A stretch of DNA of 30,296 nt, taken from assembly GCA_965371665.1 (NCBI GenBank), contig CBDUZI010000030.1:1-30296 (forward strand), written 5' to 3'. Made by a program: the position numbers and the translations under genes. The notes under the pieces were generated by a model that was not told where the DNA came from, made no database searches, and saw only the letters and a list, made by a program, of their open reading frames with translations. The stretch comes from JAUVAV01 sp965371665. GTDB lineage: Bacteria; Oederibacteriota; JAAXVQ01; JAUVAV01. Numbering within the stretch: position 1 is the first letter of the stretch; each line of letters opens with the position of its first letter. Positions 23,033 through 30,243 of this stretch are shown one piece after another.

Positions 23033-24278
23033 AACGGATAACCTCCACCGGCTCAAGACGTGATGCCTGGAAGGCGGGATACATGGTTGAGATCAAGCAT
23101 ACTACCAAGGTTACTATGGTAATCAGCAACACATCCGCAACCTGGGTGGCGATGGGCAATTTTTCTATATAATAAACACTCCCCCCTCCGGGAATACGTA
23201 AAGGATAAAGTTTTAGCAGTACGCAGGTTATTAAGCCGCCGGCCAGACCCAAAATCGTCCCTACCAACCCGATAAAAGCGCCTTCCAGCACGAATATCCT
23301 CATAATGGAGCGGCGGCCGGCTCCCATGGCCTTCAAGATGCCGATATCCTTCTTTTTTTCCATTACTACCATGATCAGGGTGGACGCAATATTAAAAGCC
23401 GCCACCATGACAATCATAATTAAGATAATAAACATCATGATTTTTTCAATTCTCAAGGCTGTGGCCAGGTTGCGGTTCAGGTTCATAAAATCCCGGGCCC
23501 AGTAATCCGTGCCCATGGCCTGAAGCTCCTCTGCCACTTGCCGGGCCTGCATGACATCCTCAACTTTAATCGCCATGCCATTGACCTGACCGGGCTGCTC
23601 AAATAATCTCTGGGCCGTATCCAGCGAAACGTAGGCGAAAGTGGCATCGTATTCATACATTCCGGCCTCAAATATGCCAACCACTATGAAAGTCGCAACC
23701 TTGGGAACCGTGCCCGCGGCTGAAACCTTGAAAACCGGGGCGATTACAGTCACCTCATCACCGGTCAACAATCCGAGTTTTCTTGCCGCTTCTACGCCCA
23801 GAATTATCCCCCGGCCCCGCAGCGGATTGGGTCCGGAAACCGGAGGCCGGTTAAGATCCTTGACCTTTCCGCTCTTCAGGTTTTTTCCCAGTTGCGTTAC
23901 CCTGGTCTCCTTTTCCGGATCCACGCCCCATAGCAACACTCCCTGGATATGGTTTCCATTTTTAAGCATAATCTGGTTGGCCAAATATGGAGAAACCGCC
24001 GTTACCCGGGGATGATTTTCCGCTTTCTCCAGTACGCTCTCCCAGTTATCAATGCCCCCCTGGTCATAACTGGCGATCACTACATGCGCCTGGGTACCGA
24101 TAATTCTTTGGCGGATATCCTGACGGAAGCCGTTCATAACCGACATAACCACAATCAGGGCCATCACACCCAGAGCCACACCCGCTACCGAGATAACTGA
24201 AATAAGGGAAATAAAGGTTTCCTTGCGTTTAGCCTTGAGATAGCGTCCGGCTATATAGGCCTCAAAAAAGAACCCCAC
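23025..24278 (-). CDS. lolC: Lipoprotein-releasing system permease LolC/LolE
   Basis: A 417-residue FtsX/MacB-type permease. One membrane helix (about 22-48, FISLISVISVAGVALGVMAL) is followed by a large periplasmic domain (about 50-275), then three helices in the C-terminal half. EKKKDIGILKAMGAG after the second helix is the coupling helix that contacts LolD. There is only one permease gene, so LolCDE is probably a homodimeric form (C2D2) rather than the LolC/LolE pair of E. coli; that is inference. The start is GTG at 24278, 3 nt after lysS, with AAGGAG overlapping the lysS end. LolA and LolB are not in the window. Confidence 0.92.
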   Translation of the reverse strand: MGFFFEAYIAGRYLKAKRKETFISLISVISVAGVALGVMALIVVMSVMNGFRQDIRQRIIGTQAHVVIASYDQGGIDNWESVLEKAENHPRVTAVSPYLANQIMLKNGNHIQGVLLWGVDPEKETRVTQLGKNLKSGKVKDLNRPPVSGPNPLRGRGIILGVEAARKLGLLTGDEVTVIAPVFKVSAAGTVPKVATFIVVGIFEAGMYEYDATFAYVSLDTAQRLFEQPGQVNGMAIKVEDVMQARQVAEELQAMGTDYWARDFMNLNRNLATALRIEKIMMFIILIMIVMVAAFNIASTLIMVVMEKKKDIGILKAMGAGRRSIMRIFVLEGAFIGLVGTILGLAGGLITCVLLKLYPLRIPGGGSVYYIEKLPIATQVADVLLITIVTLVVCLISTMYPAFQASRLEPVEVIRYE

Positions 24279-24281
24279 CCC

Positions 24282-25787
24282 TTACTCCTTTTCCGGGTTA
24301 TCCGGTTCATTCCGGACATTGGCTATCTGGCGCAGTTGGGGAAAGAAAATAACCTCCCGGATGGAAGCGGAATCCGTCAACAGCATGACCAGCCGATCAA
24401 TGCCAATACCCAGACCACCGGCGGGCGGCATTCCGTATTCCAGGGTCCGGATAAAATCCTCATCCAGCATTTGAGCTTCCTCGTCGCCTTGAGCCCGTTT
24501 CTGCATCTGAAGCTCAAAGCGTCTGCGCTGCTCCAGCGGATCATTTAATTCCGAAAAACCATTGGCAATCTCATGTCCGGCCAGGTAGGGCTCAAAGCGG
24601 TCGGCAAAGTCCGGCGCGCCGGGCTTTTGTTTGGCCAGCGGCGATAATTCCAGAGGAAAATCAGTGATAAAGGTCGGCTGGATTAGTTTCGGCTCAACCA
24701 ATGACTCGAAGAGCATTTCCACCAGTTCCGCGCGCCCCGCCTTGTCCGGAGGTTCCAGCCCATGTTCTTGGCATATCGCGGCCAGGCGTTCCGGAGTCTG
24801 TTGCCATACGTCGATCCCGGTCTGCTCCTTAATGGCATCAGTATAACGCAAGCGCTGCCAAGGGACCTTTAAATCCAAATCCTGCCCCTGATAGCTGAGC
24901 GTCTGGCCGCCGTGCATGGTCTTTACCAGGTGCGCGACAAGTTTTTCCATTAATTCCATCATGGCATCCCCGTCCACGTACGCCTGGTAAATTTCCAGCA
25001 TGGTGAATTCCGGGTTATGCATGGTACTGATACCCTCGTTCCGGAAACTGCGGTTTAGCTCGAATATTTTCTCGAAACCTCCTACTAACAACCGTTTCAG
25101 ATAAAGCTCGGGCGCGACGCGCAGGTAGAGATCGCGATTCAAGGCATTATGGCGCGTCATGAACGGCCGGGCCGCCGCTCCCCCGGGCAAAGGCTGCATC
25201 ATAGGTGTTTCCACTTCCATAAATCCCAGGTTATCAAGATAGTTCCGGATTTCCTTTACCACCCGGGAACGGGCCAGAAAAATATTCCGTGACTGTTCAT
25301 TAGCCAGAATGTCAAGATAACGCTGACGGTAGCGGAGCTCTACATCTTTCAAGCCATGCCATTTTTCCGGCATGGGCCTAAGCGCCTTGGCTAATAAGAC
25401 AAAATCCGCCGCCCGGATGGTCAATTCACCAGTCCGGGTCCGGAAAACCAATCCCTTGGCACCCAGGAAATCACCCACATCCAACTGCTTAACCAGTTCA
25501 AACCGCTCCGGACCCAAGTCATCCGCCCGAAAATAAACCTGTACCCGTCCGGTTTCATCCTGGAGTTGAATGAAAATCGTTTTGCCATGGGCCCGATATG
25601 CCACCAGCCGTCCCACAACTCCCACTGAAACATCGGATTGTTCCTCCCCCTGGATCCGGGAAAAGGTTTCCTGGATTTTATCCGAGGTATGGGTACGGGA
25701 ATACTTATACGCATAGGGTTCTATTCCTGCTTCCCGAAGCTTCAGGATTTTGTCTAAACGCTGTTGGATGTAATCTTTCTCCGCCAC
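24282..25787 (-). CDS. lysS: Lysyl-tRNA synthetase, class II
   Basis: A 501-residue class II LysRS. The N-terminal OB-fold anticodon domain (about 55-150) has VGRLVAYRAHGKTIFIQLQD. The catalytic domain carries motif 1 around YLDNLGFMEVETPMM, motif 2 FELNRSFRNEG and motif 3 GLGIGIDRLVMLLT. Also visible are RYRQRYLDIL and the lysine-site region HNPEFTMLEIYQAY. The start is GTG at 25787 with AAAGGAG 7 nt upstream. It heads a lysS-lolC-lolD unit, an order familiar from deltaproteobacterial envelope clusters. Its promoter (26010-26039) is separated from the gene by a family C repeat, giving a leader of about 215 nt. Confidence 0.97.
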   Translation of the reverse strand: MAEKDYIQQRLDKILKLREAGIEPYAYKYSRTHTSDKIQETFSRIQGEEQSDVSVGVVGRLVAYRAHGKTIFIQLQDETGRVQVYFRADDLGPERFELVKQLDVGDFLGAKGLVFRTRTGELTIRAADFVLLAKALRPMPEKWHGLKDVELRYRQRYLDILANEQSRNIFLARSRVVKEIRNYLDNLGFMEVETPMMQPLPGGAAARPFMTRHNALNRDLYLRVAPELYLKRLLVGGFEKIFELNRSFRNEGISTMHNPEFTMLEIYQAYVDGDAMMELMEKLVAHLVKTMHGGQTLSYQGQDLDLKVPWQRLRYTDAIKEQTGIDVWQQTPERLAAICQEHGLEPPDKAGRAELVEMLFESLVEPKLIQPTFITDFPLELSPLAKQKPGAPDFADRFEPYLAGHEIANGFSELNDPLEQRRRFELQMQKRAQGDEEAQMLDEDFIRTLEYGMPPAGGLGIGIDRLVMLLTDSASIREVIFFPQLRQIANVRNEPDNPEKE

Positions 25788-25849
25788 TATAATTCTCCTT
25801 TAATAACTAAAATATAATACCTAAAACATGGAATTGTCAGCCGGATTTT

Positions 25850-26003
25850 GTTTCTGTTGCGAAAAAACAGTTTTAGCGGATTGCTTGTGTCATTCCAAGC
25901 GCAGCGAGGAATCTCCAAGAAAACGTTTGCTTTAATACGGCTCATGGAGATTTCTCGCTGCGCTCGAAATGACATCAGAAAAATGTACTTCCGCAACCAG
26001 AAC
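25850..26003. repeat. MITE-like element, family C, in the lysS leader
   Basis: Terminal repeats GTTTCTGTTGCG(A)AAA (from 25850) and TTCCGCAACCAGAAC (to 26003). The core differs from other copies: GTCATTCCAAGCGCAGCGAGG...ATCTCC pairs with GGAGAT...CTCGCTGCGCTCGAAATGAC. It occupies most of the 312-base gap between the lipoprotein gene and lysS, directly downstream of the predicted lysS promoter. Confidence 0.75.
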
Positions 26004-26009
26004 CGTCAT

Positions 26010-26039
26010 AGTCTAGCAATATTGTACGGTATTTGTCAA
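26010..26039 (-). promoter_or_regulatory. sigma-70 promoter for lysS-lolC-lolD
   Basis: Minus strand TTGACA (26039-26034, perfect), 18-nt spacer, TAGACT (26015-26010, four of six). The predicted start, near 26003, falls at the edge of the family C repeat. Confidence 0.6.
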
Positions 26040-26099
26040 TGCAAGGGATGCAACTTCTTTAAGGAATAATCAGGAGGGCCAAGAGGCTGAATAAAACCA

Positions 26100-26813
26100 C
26101 TACTCTTGTTCCCAATAAGCCAGTTTCCATTCCCAGCCGCGAAGGCGTTGATTTTTATGCAGAGCAAAATACCAGGTTTTCCGTCCCTTATCCCAACCCG
26201 TGGTTTTTAAAAGCAATTCCTCATCATTCTGCTCACCGACGATTTCCACGGTCAGGTGGTCAAGCTGCTTGAATCCCTCGCCAATTAACTCAATGCCATC
26301 CCGGCTGGTTACGGCAAAACGATCCTTATAAGTGCGTCCAAATCCGAAATCCCGTGAAATAAGCCCGGCCACTGCTTTAATGTCACGGGTTTTCAAAGCC
26401 CGCTCCAGCTGTATAACGAGATCATCCACATTGGGAATAATCCAGGCCTTATCCCCCACTAACCAGCGCAGACGATTTTCTGCCATAACTCCCAGCTGAC
26501 TGCCTTCATATAATAATGGATAATGGACCAAGAGCCGAAGGTATAATTTCACAGCATCCGAGTCACGTTCGAAATGTTCAAACGCCTGGGCAATAACGTA
26601 GAGATAATAAGCCAGCGAAACCGTCCGGTCAAAATTTATTGTCCTTAATTTCAGGGTTTTGACCCCCGCCCGCTCAAGACGGCGGTAATCATAGTAAGAT
26701 TTAACCGCGTCTTGGGTTTTCTTAAATTCAGCGTTTCTTTGGGGAATTTCACTTCCCCCGCAGCCGGAGAGCAGACCTATAAAAATATAGATTAAAAGAA
26801 GCCAATGTTTCAT
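26100..26813 (-). CDS. Lipoprotein of unknown function
   Basis: 237 residues, not recognised as a named family. A lipoprotein signal is clear: basic MKHW, a hydrophobic stretch, then lipobox LLSGC with Cys18, followed by GGSE. Residues about 25-120 look helical and TPR-like (paired helices such as AYYLYVIAQAFEHFERDSDAVKLY). Residues about 135-235 contain an alpha+beta region (VIQLERALKTRDIKAVAGLISRDF, then strands ending in WEWKLAYWEQE) that resembles an NTF2-like or DUF4440-type ligand domain. This resemblance is only by pattern. It has its own strong promoter and stands alone between secF and lysS. The second residue after Cys is G, not D, so outer-membrane sorting by LolCD is plausible. 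Confidence 0.7.
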   Translation of the reverse strand: MKHWLLLIYIFIGLLSGCGGSEIPQRNAEFKKTQDAVKSYYDYRRLERAGVKTLKLRTINFDRTVSLAYYLYVIAQAFEHFERDSDAVKLYLRLLVHYPLLYEGSQLGVMAENRLRWLVGDKAWIIPNVDDLVIQLERALKTRDIKAVAGLISRDFGFGRTYKDRFAVTSRDGIELIGEGFKQLDHLTVEIVGEQNDEELLLKTTGWDKGRKTWYFALHKNQRLRGWEWKLAYWEQE

Positions 26814-26883
26814 TTTTCATCACACCGGAAAGTAAAATTTAATAATTCGGGGGTTTAAGAAAGTATGCGCCCACCCAAACTTA

Positions 26884-26912
26884 AGTATAGCGCATTTGAG
26901 GACTATTTTCAA
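26884..26912 (-). promoter_or_regulatory. sigma-70 promoter for the lipoprotein gene
   Basis: Minus strand TTGAAA (26912-26907), 17-nt spacer, TATACT (26889-26884). Both boxes are close to consensus. The predicted leader is about 65 nt to the ATG at 26813. Together with the family C repeat at 26940-27113 it fills the 340-base gap after secF. Confidence 0.7.
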
Positions 26913-26939
26913 ACAGGGAAATGAATATAATCCCTGAAT

Positions 26940-27113
26940 AGTTTCTGTTGCGGAAAGGTTGTTTTTTGAAAGGGTTGTCATACCCGAATGATACAATCGG
27001 GTATCCAGTGACTTTTAAGCCTTTGAAAATCAAAGCCGCTGGATTCCCGCTAAAAACATGCGGGAATGACATAACTCCCGTAATAAGAAAAATAGCTTTC
27101 CGCGACAGGAACT
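26940..27113. repeat. MITE-like element, family C (complete)
   Basis: Terminal repeats AGTTTCTGTTGCGGAAAG (26940-26957) and CTTTCCGCGACAGGAACT (27096-27113) are inverted with few mismatches. The core is GTCATACCCG...CGGGTATCCAG, a spacer with CTTTGAAAATCAAAG, then CTGGATTCCCGC...GCGGGAATGAC. It is the intact reference for the copy at 12376-12577. It lies 28 nt upstream of the -35 box of the lipoprotein promoter. Confidence 0.8.
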
Positions 27114-27153
27114 GATTAGGAGGGTAGCCCGACCCCTAGCTTTAATTTAAATT

Positions 27154-28068
27154 CTACCGGCTTAGGGGATCGCGCAGATGCCACTCCACCAGAATATTGC
27201 TAGCCACAAATATCGAAGAATAGGTGCCAACCAGAATACCCATAATCATGGCTAAAGAAAAGGCATGGATGACTTCGCCGCCAAGAAAGTAAAGCGAGAG
27301 CACCACTGCCAGGGTCGTAACCGAAGTAATGATGGTACGTGACAAAGTCTCGTTAATACTGGTATTCACGACTTTTTGGTAATCCTCTTTGCGGCGGTGC
27401 CGCAGATTCTCGCGAATGCGGTCAAAAACGACTATGGTATCATTGAGGGAATACCCGGCAATAGTTAATAAAGCGGTTATCAATATCCAGCTGATTTCGT
27501 AACGCATCAATATAAAAATCCCGATGATCGTCATCACGTCATGAAAAGTGGTCACTGTGGCGGCTACGGCAAACCGGAAGTCAAAACGCCACCAGATATA
27601 CAAAATGATCATAATAACAGCCCAAAAAACCGCGTACAAAGCTTGCTGGCGCAAATGGGCCGAGACCGTGGGGCCTACATCTTCCGAGGCCAGTAAGGTA
27701 ACCGTATTATCCTGGAAATCCGCCTGCAATACTTCCATTACCCGGGTGCTTACTTTCTCGGTAGGCAAATCCGGAGCCAGAACCCGCAGCATGTACTTGT
27801 TCCGGCCCGCCTCCCGGACATATTGCTGACTAACATTTTTAAATTCCGGAACATTCATGGCTTGGCGCAGGTGTTCCGCTAAAATGGGTTTTTCAAACTC
27901 CACCTCAATACTGGTCCCGCCCGCAAAATCCACGCCCATATTGGCGTGTCCCCGGATTAATTGCACCATGGCAAAAGCTACTGCCAGTAGGAATACGCCG
28001 GAAATAATAAAAGCCACCCGGCGCATCCGCATGAAATCAATGTGGGAATTCCTAATAATCTGAAGCAT
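27154..28068 (-). CDS. secF: Protein translocase subunit SecF
   Basis: A 304-residue SecF. With SecD it uses the proton gradient to complete export through SecYEG. It has a first membrane helix (about 16-36), the conserved periplasmic start VDFAGGTSIEVEFEKP (33-48), and five C-terminal membrane helices. Conserved motifs include WRFDFRFAVAATVTTFHDV, AGYSLNDTIVVFDRIREN and TSINETLSRTIITSVTTL. It lies 28 nt after secD with AGGAGGAG 9 nt from the ATG. Length is normal. Confidence 0.97.
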   Translation of the reverse strand: MLQIIRNSHIDFMRMRRVAFIISGVFLLAVAFAMVQLIRGHANMGVDFAGGTSIEVEFEKPILAEHLRQAMNVPEFKNVSQQYVREAGRNKYMLRVLAPDLPTEKVSTRVMEVLQADFQDNTVTLLASEDVGPTVSAHLRQQALYAVFWAVIMIILYIWWRFDFRFAVAATVTTFHDVMTIIGIFILMRYEISWILITALLTIAGYSLNDTIVVFDRIRENLRHRRKEDYQKVVNTSINETLSRTIITSVTTLAVVLSLYFLGGEVIHAFSLAMIMGILVGTYSSIFVASNILVEWHLRDPLSR

Positions 28069-28096
28069 AAGCTTTGACTCCTCCTAGGTAAAAACT

Positions 28097-29434
28097 TTAT
28101 ATCGAAAGCCGCTTATAATGCTTGCGGCTGTCAAAAATCAGTTTCGTGACTATCAGCGCTGTAAACATCGAAATGGTGATACCGCATAACAAGGTTACAC
28201 CAAAGCCCTTGATCGGCCCGGTTCCGAATTGATACAGGATAAAAGCCGTAATCAGAGTGGTCACATTAGCATCGATAATCGTCCAAAGCGCTTTGGCGTA
28301 TCCGGCATCAATCGCGGCCCGCACGGTTTTTCCAGTGCGTAGTTCCTCGCGGATACGTTCAAAAATAAGCACATTGGCATCAACCGACATGCCCATAACT
28401 AAAATTATCGCGGCAATGCCGGGCATGGTAAGCGTGGCCTGCAAAGCAGCCAGCAGCGCCATCAGGAAAACAAAATTCAAGACCAGCGCGATATTGGCGA
28501 TTATTCCGGAAGTGCGGTAATAAACCAGCATAAAAAGCACTACCATTACAATACCGACCATCCAGGAAAGTTTGCCCTTTTCCACTGAATCACGTCCCAG
28601 GGTAGGTCCGACCACGTATTTATTGATAATATTCACCGGAGCCGGCAAAGCGCCGGCGCGCAGAACCAGGGCCAGATCCCTGGCTTCATCCAGGCTGAAT
28701 TGCCCTTCGATAATTCCGCTGCCGCCGCCAATCCGGGTTTTTATAACCGGAGCGGAATAGACCCGGTTGTCCAAAATAATCGCCAAACGTTTATTAACAT
28801 TACTGCCGGTTATCGCGCCGAAAAGCTTTCCGCCTTCGGCGTCGAATTTAAAAGCCACGATCGGCCGGCCATAGCCGTCCATCTGTACCTTGGCGTCCAC
28901 GAGATGGGAGCCGGTCAACAGCTTTTTAGTTTTTAAAACAAAGAGATCCCCTTCCCGGCCGCTGAGAATCTCATACCCACTGGGAACCCGGGCAGCATCA
29001 GTATTGCCGTCCGCATCCAGCATATTCGTGAGCGGATGGCTCTCATCCACGATTTTAAATTCCAGCAGGGCGGTCTGGCCGATAATTTTAACCGCCCGCT
29101 CCGGATCCTTGATGCCCGGTAATTGAATGACGATCCATTTCTGCCCTTCCTGGGTAATTAAAGGCTCGGTAACTCCCAGAGCATCCACCCGGTTCCGTAG
29201 AATCTCCATAGCCCGGTCCCGGGCCTCTTTTAAATCAATATCAGCCGGCAGATTGCTGGTATCAACTTCAAGTTTAAGGTACATGCCGCCTTGCAGATCC
29301 AAACCCAGATTGATCTTGCCTTTTTTTAATAATCCACCTTCGCTGTCGCGAAGATCAAAGGGCGGATAAACGGCCCATATGCTGGCAATCACCAAAACCA
29401 CGGTAAGGGCGGTCAACCATTGGCGTAAACGCAT
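28097..29434 (-). CDS. secD: Protein translocase subunit SecD
   Basis: A 445-residue SecD, typical for bacteria with the short P1 head (E. coli has 615). After the N-terminal helix (7-24) come LGLDLQGGMYLKLEVD, the periplasmic P1/P4 region with RNRVDALGVTEPLI and GEGS-like QLPGIKDPERA, and then the membrane bundle. That bundle contains the conserved SVDANVLIFERIREELR and DANVTTLITAFILYQFGTGPIKGF. It is transcribed from a promoter at 29474-29501 and followed by secF. yajC, often just upstream, is absent. Confidence 0.97.
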   Translation of the reverse strand: MRLRQWLTALTVVLVIASIWAVYPPFDLRDSEGGLLKKGKINLGLDLQGGMYLKLEVDTSNLPADIDLKEARDRAMEILRNRVDALGVTEPLITQEGQKWIVIQLPGIKDPERAVKIIGQTALLEFKIVDESHPLTNMLDADGNTDAARVPSGYEILSGREGDLFVLKTKKLLTGSHLVDAKVQMDGYGRPIVAFKFDAEGGKLFGAITGSNVNKRLAIILDNRVYSAPVIKTRIGGGSGIIEGQFSLDEARDLALVLRAGALPAPVNIINKYVVGPTLGRDSVEKGKLSWMVGIVMVVLFMLVYYRTSGIIANIALVLNFVFLMALLAALQATLTMPGIAAIILVMGMSVDANVLIFERIREELRTGKTVRAAIDAGYAKALWTIIDANVTTLITAFILYQFGTGPIKGFGVTLLCGITISMFTALIVTKLIFDSRKHYKRLSI

Positions 29435-29449
29435 TTTGCGCAGGCCCTC

Positions 29450-29472
29450 CTTGAAAATTTTTCAAGCTTGAA
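29450..29472. promoter_or_regulatory. Overlapping palindromes in the secD leader
   Basis: TTGAA-AATTT-TTCAA-GC-TTGAA gives two mutually exclusive dyads: CTTGAAAATTTTTCAAG (29450-29466) and the perfect TTCAAGCTTGAA (29461-29472). They lie between the promoter and the secD ribosome site (GGAGGG). They could be an operator or a leader hairpin switch. Confidence 0.35.
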
Positions 29473-29473
29473 C

Positions 29474-29501
29474 ATTACACTATTTTCATTGCATGTGTCA
29501 A
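29474..29501 (-). promoter_or_regulatory. sigma-70 promoter for secD-secF
   Basis: Minus strand TTGACA (29501-29496, perfect), 16-nt spacer, TGTAAT (29479-29474, five of six). The predicted start is about 33 nt upstream of the secD ATG at 29434. Confidence 0.65.
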
Positions 29502-29590
29502 TAATTTTTAGTTTCGGACTGATATCCGTTCAGTTTCTGAGACCTTATTCTATTCCCCAGGATGTGGAGACTGTATCATAATTCATTTTT

Positions 29591-29652
29591 GTCATCCCCG
29601 AATGATTTTATCGGGGATCGAGTGACTTTGAATTAATTGCTCAGGCTCCTCG
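29591..29652. repeat. Truncated family A element
   Basis: One core hairpin (GTCATCCCCG, AATGATTTTAT, CGGGGATC) runs directly into a family A end (AATTAATTGCTCAGGCTCC). The second hairpin is missing. It is the empty-site reference for the 26-bp module at 12434-12459. With the secD promoter and the toxin remnant it accounts for the secD-upstream gap. Confidence 0.6.
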
Positions 29653-29689
29653 TAAGGCAACTGCGGGAAATCAGGATAAATGGCCATTA

Positions 29690-29761
29690 CTAAGAAACCT
29701 TCAGAACCATATTTGTAAAATTCACCAAATCATCCAGGTGATTTTCAATCACATCAACCAT
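29690..29761 (-). pseudogene. Remnant of a HEPN (DUF86) toxin gene
   Basis: A 23-codon frame whose ATG overlaps the stop of the nucleotidyltransferase gene (TGATG). It encodes MVDVIENHLDDLVNFTNMVL and three more residues. DUF86 HEPN toxins, which normally follow MNT genes, are about 110-140 residues. They often begin with a short MVD-like start and end with a helix of the form ..I..HLDDL..F...I... Here the start seems joined directly to that last helix, so about 100 codons, including the RxxxxH catalytic part, would be gone. The short frame and overlap are seen. The assignment as a toxin remnant is inference from helix pattern and position. Confidence 0.5.
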
Positions 29762-30180
29762 CAGCTTGCGGCTGCGATGAACCTCCCGTCCGTTACGGCA
29801 TTTTCTATGATTTCCTTTCTTTCCTCATTCAATTTTTGGTATTTCGAAATAGTCAGTAGTTCAAATTCATCAGCCGCGCGTTCATCCTGGCAGTATATTC
29901 TACGGTCAGCCATAATAATTTCTTTTTGAAAAACCGTGTTGACCTCACGAAGATTGACCAGATCCACTTGCTTTTCCAAGCTCTTATCAAGATCAAAGTA
30001 TAAATCGCTCATGGTCAACAAACCGATTTCCGATGCTTTTTGCGGCGCCAGCAGTAAAGCAATATCCACATCACTGTCCGGCCATTCGTTTTCTGTTCCG
30101 TATGAACCAAAAAAGTATATCGCCTGCACGTCAGGATAGTGTTTTAGAACGGTCTGTATAATTACTTCTTTTTTTATCAT
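29761..30180 (-). CDS. mntA: MNT-type nucleotidyltransferase (HEPN-MNT antitoxin)
   Basis: A 139-residue minimal nucleotidyltransferase. The GSx10DxD signature is exact: G25-S26 followed by ten residues and D37-V-D39 (FFGSYGTENEWPDSDVDIAL). The C-terminal half (LVNLREVNTVFQKEII, then YCQDERAADEFELLT) is typical of the MNT partners of DUF86/HEPN toxins. These partners neutralise the toxin by adding AMP to it. The ATG at 30180 has GGCAGGGA upstream. The next frame is a 23-codon toxin remnant, so this antitoxin appears orphaned. Confidence 0.85.
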   Translation of the reverse strand: MIKKEVIIQTVLKHYPDVQAIYFFGSYGTENEWPDSDVDIALLLAPQKASEIGLLTMSDLYFDLDKSLEKQVDLVNLREVNTVFQKEIIMADRRIYCQDERAADEFELLTISKYQKLNEERKEIIENAVTDGRFIAAAS

Positions 30181-30243
30181 ATTTCCCTGCCTCGTTCATC
30201 AGCGGCCTGGGCTCTGATTGAACTACAAAAACCAGGTATTGAC

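Noticed and set aside
25805..25840. Second lysS promoter (CTGACA with TATATT at 18 nt or TATTAT at 15 nt)
   Set aside because: Spacing and box matches conflict and the AT-rich context makes chance likely. Kept only as an alternative in the lysS-leader finding.
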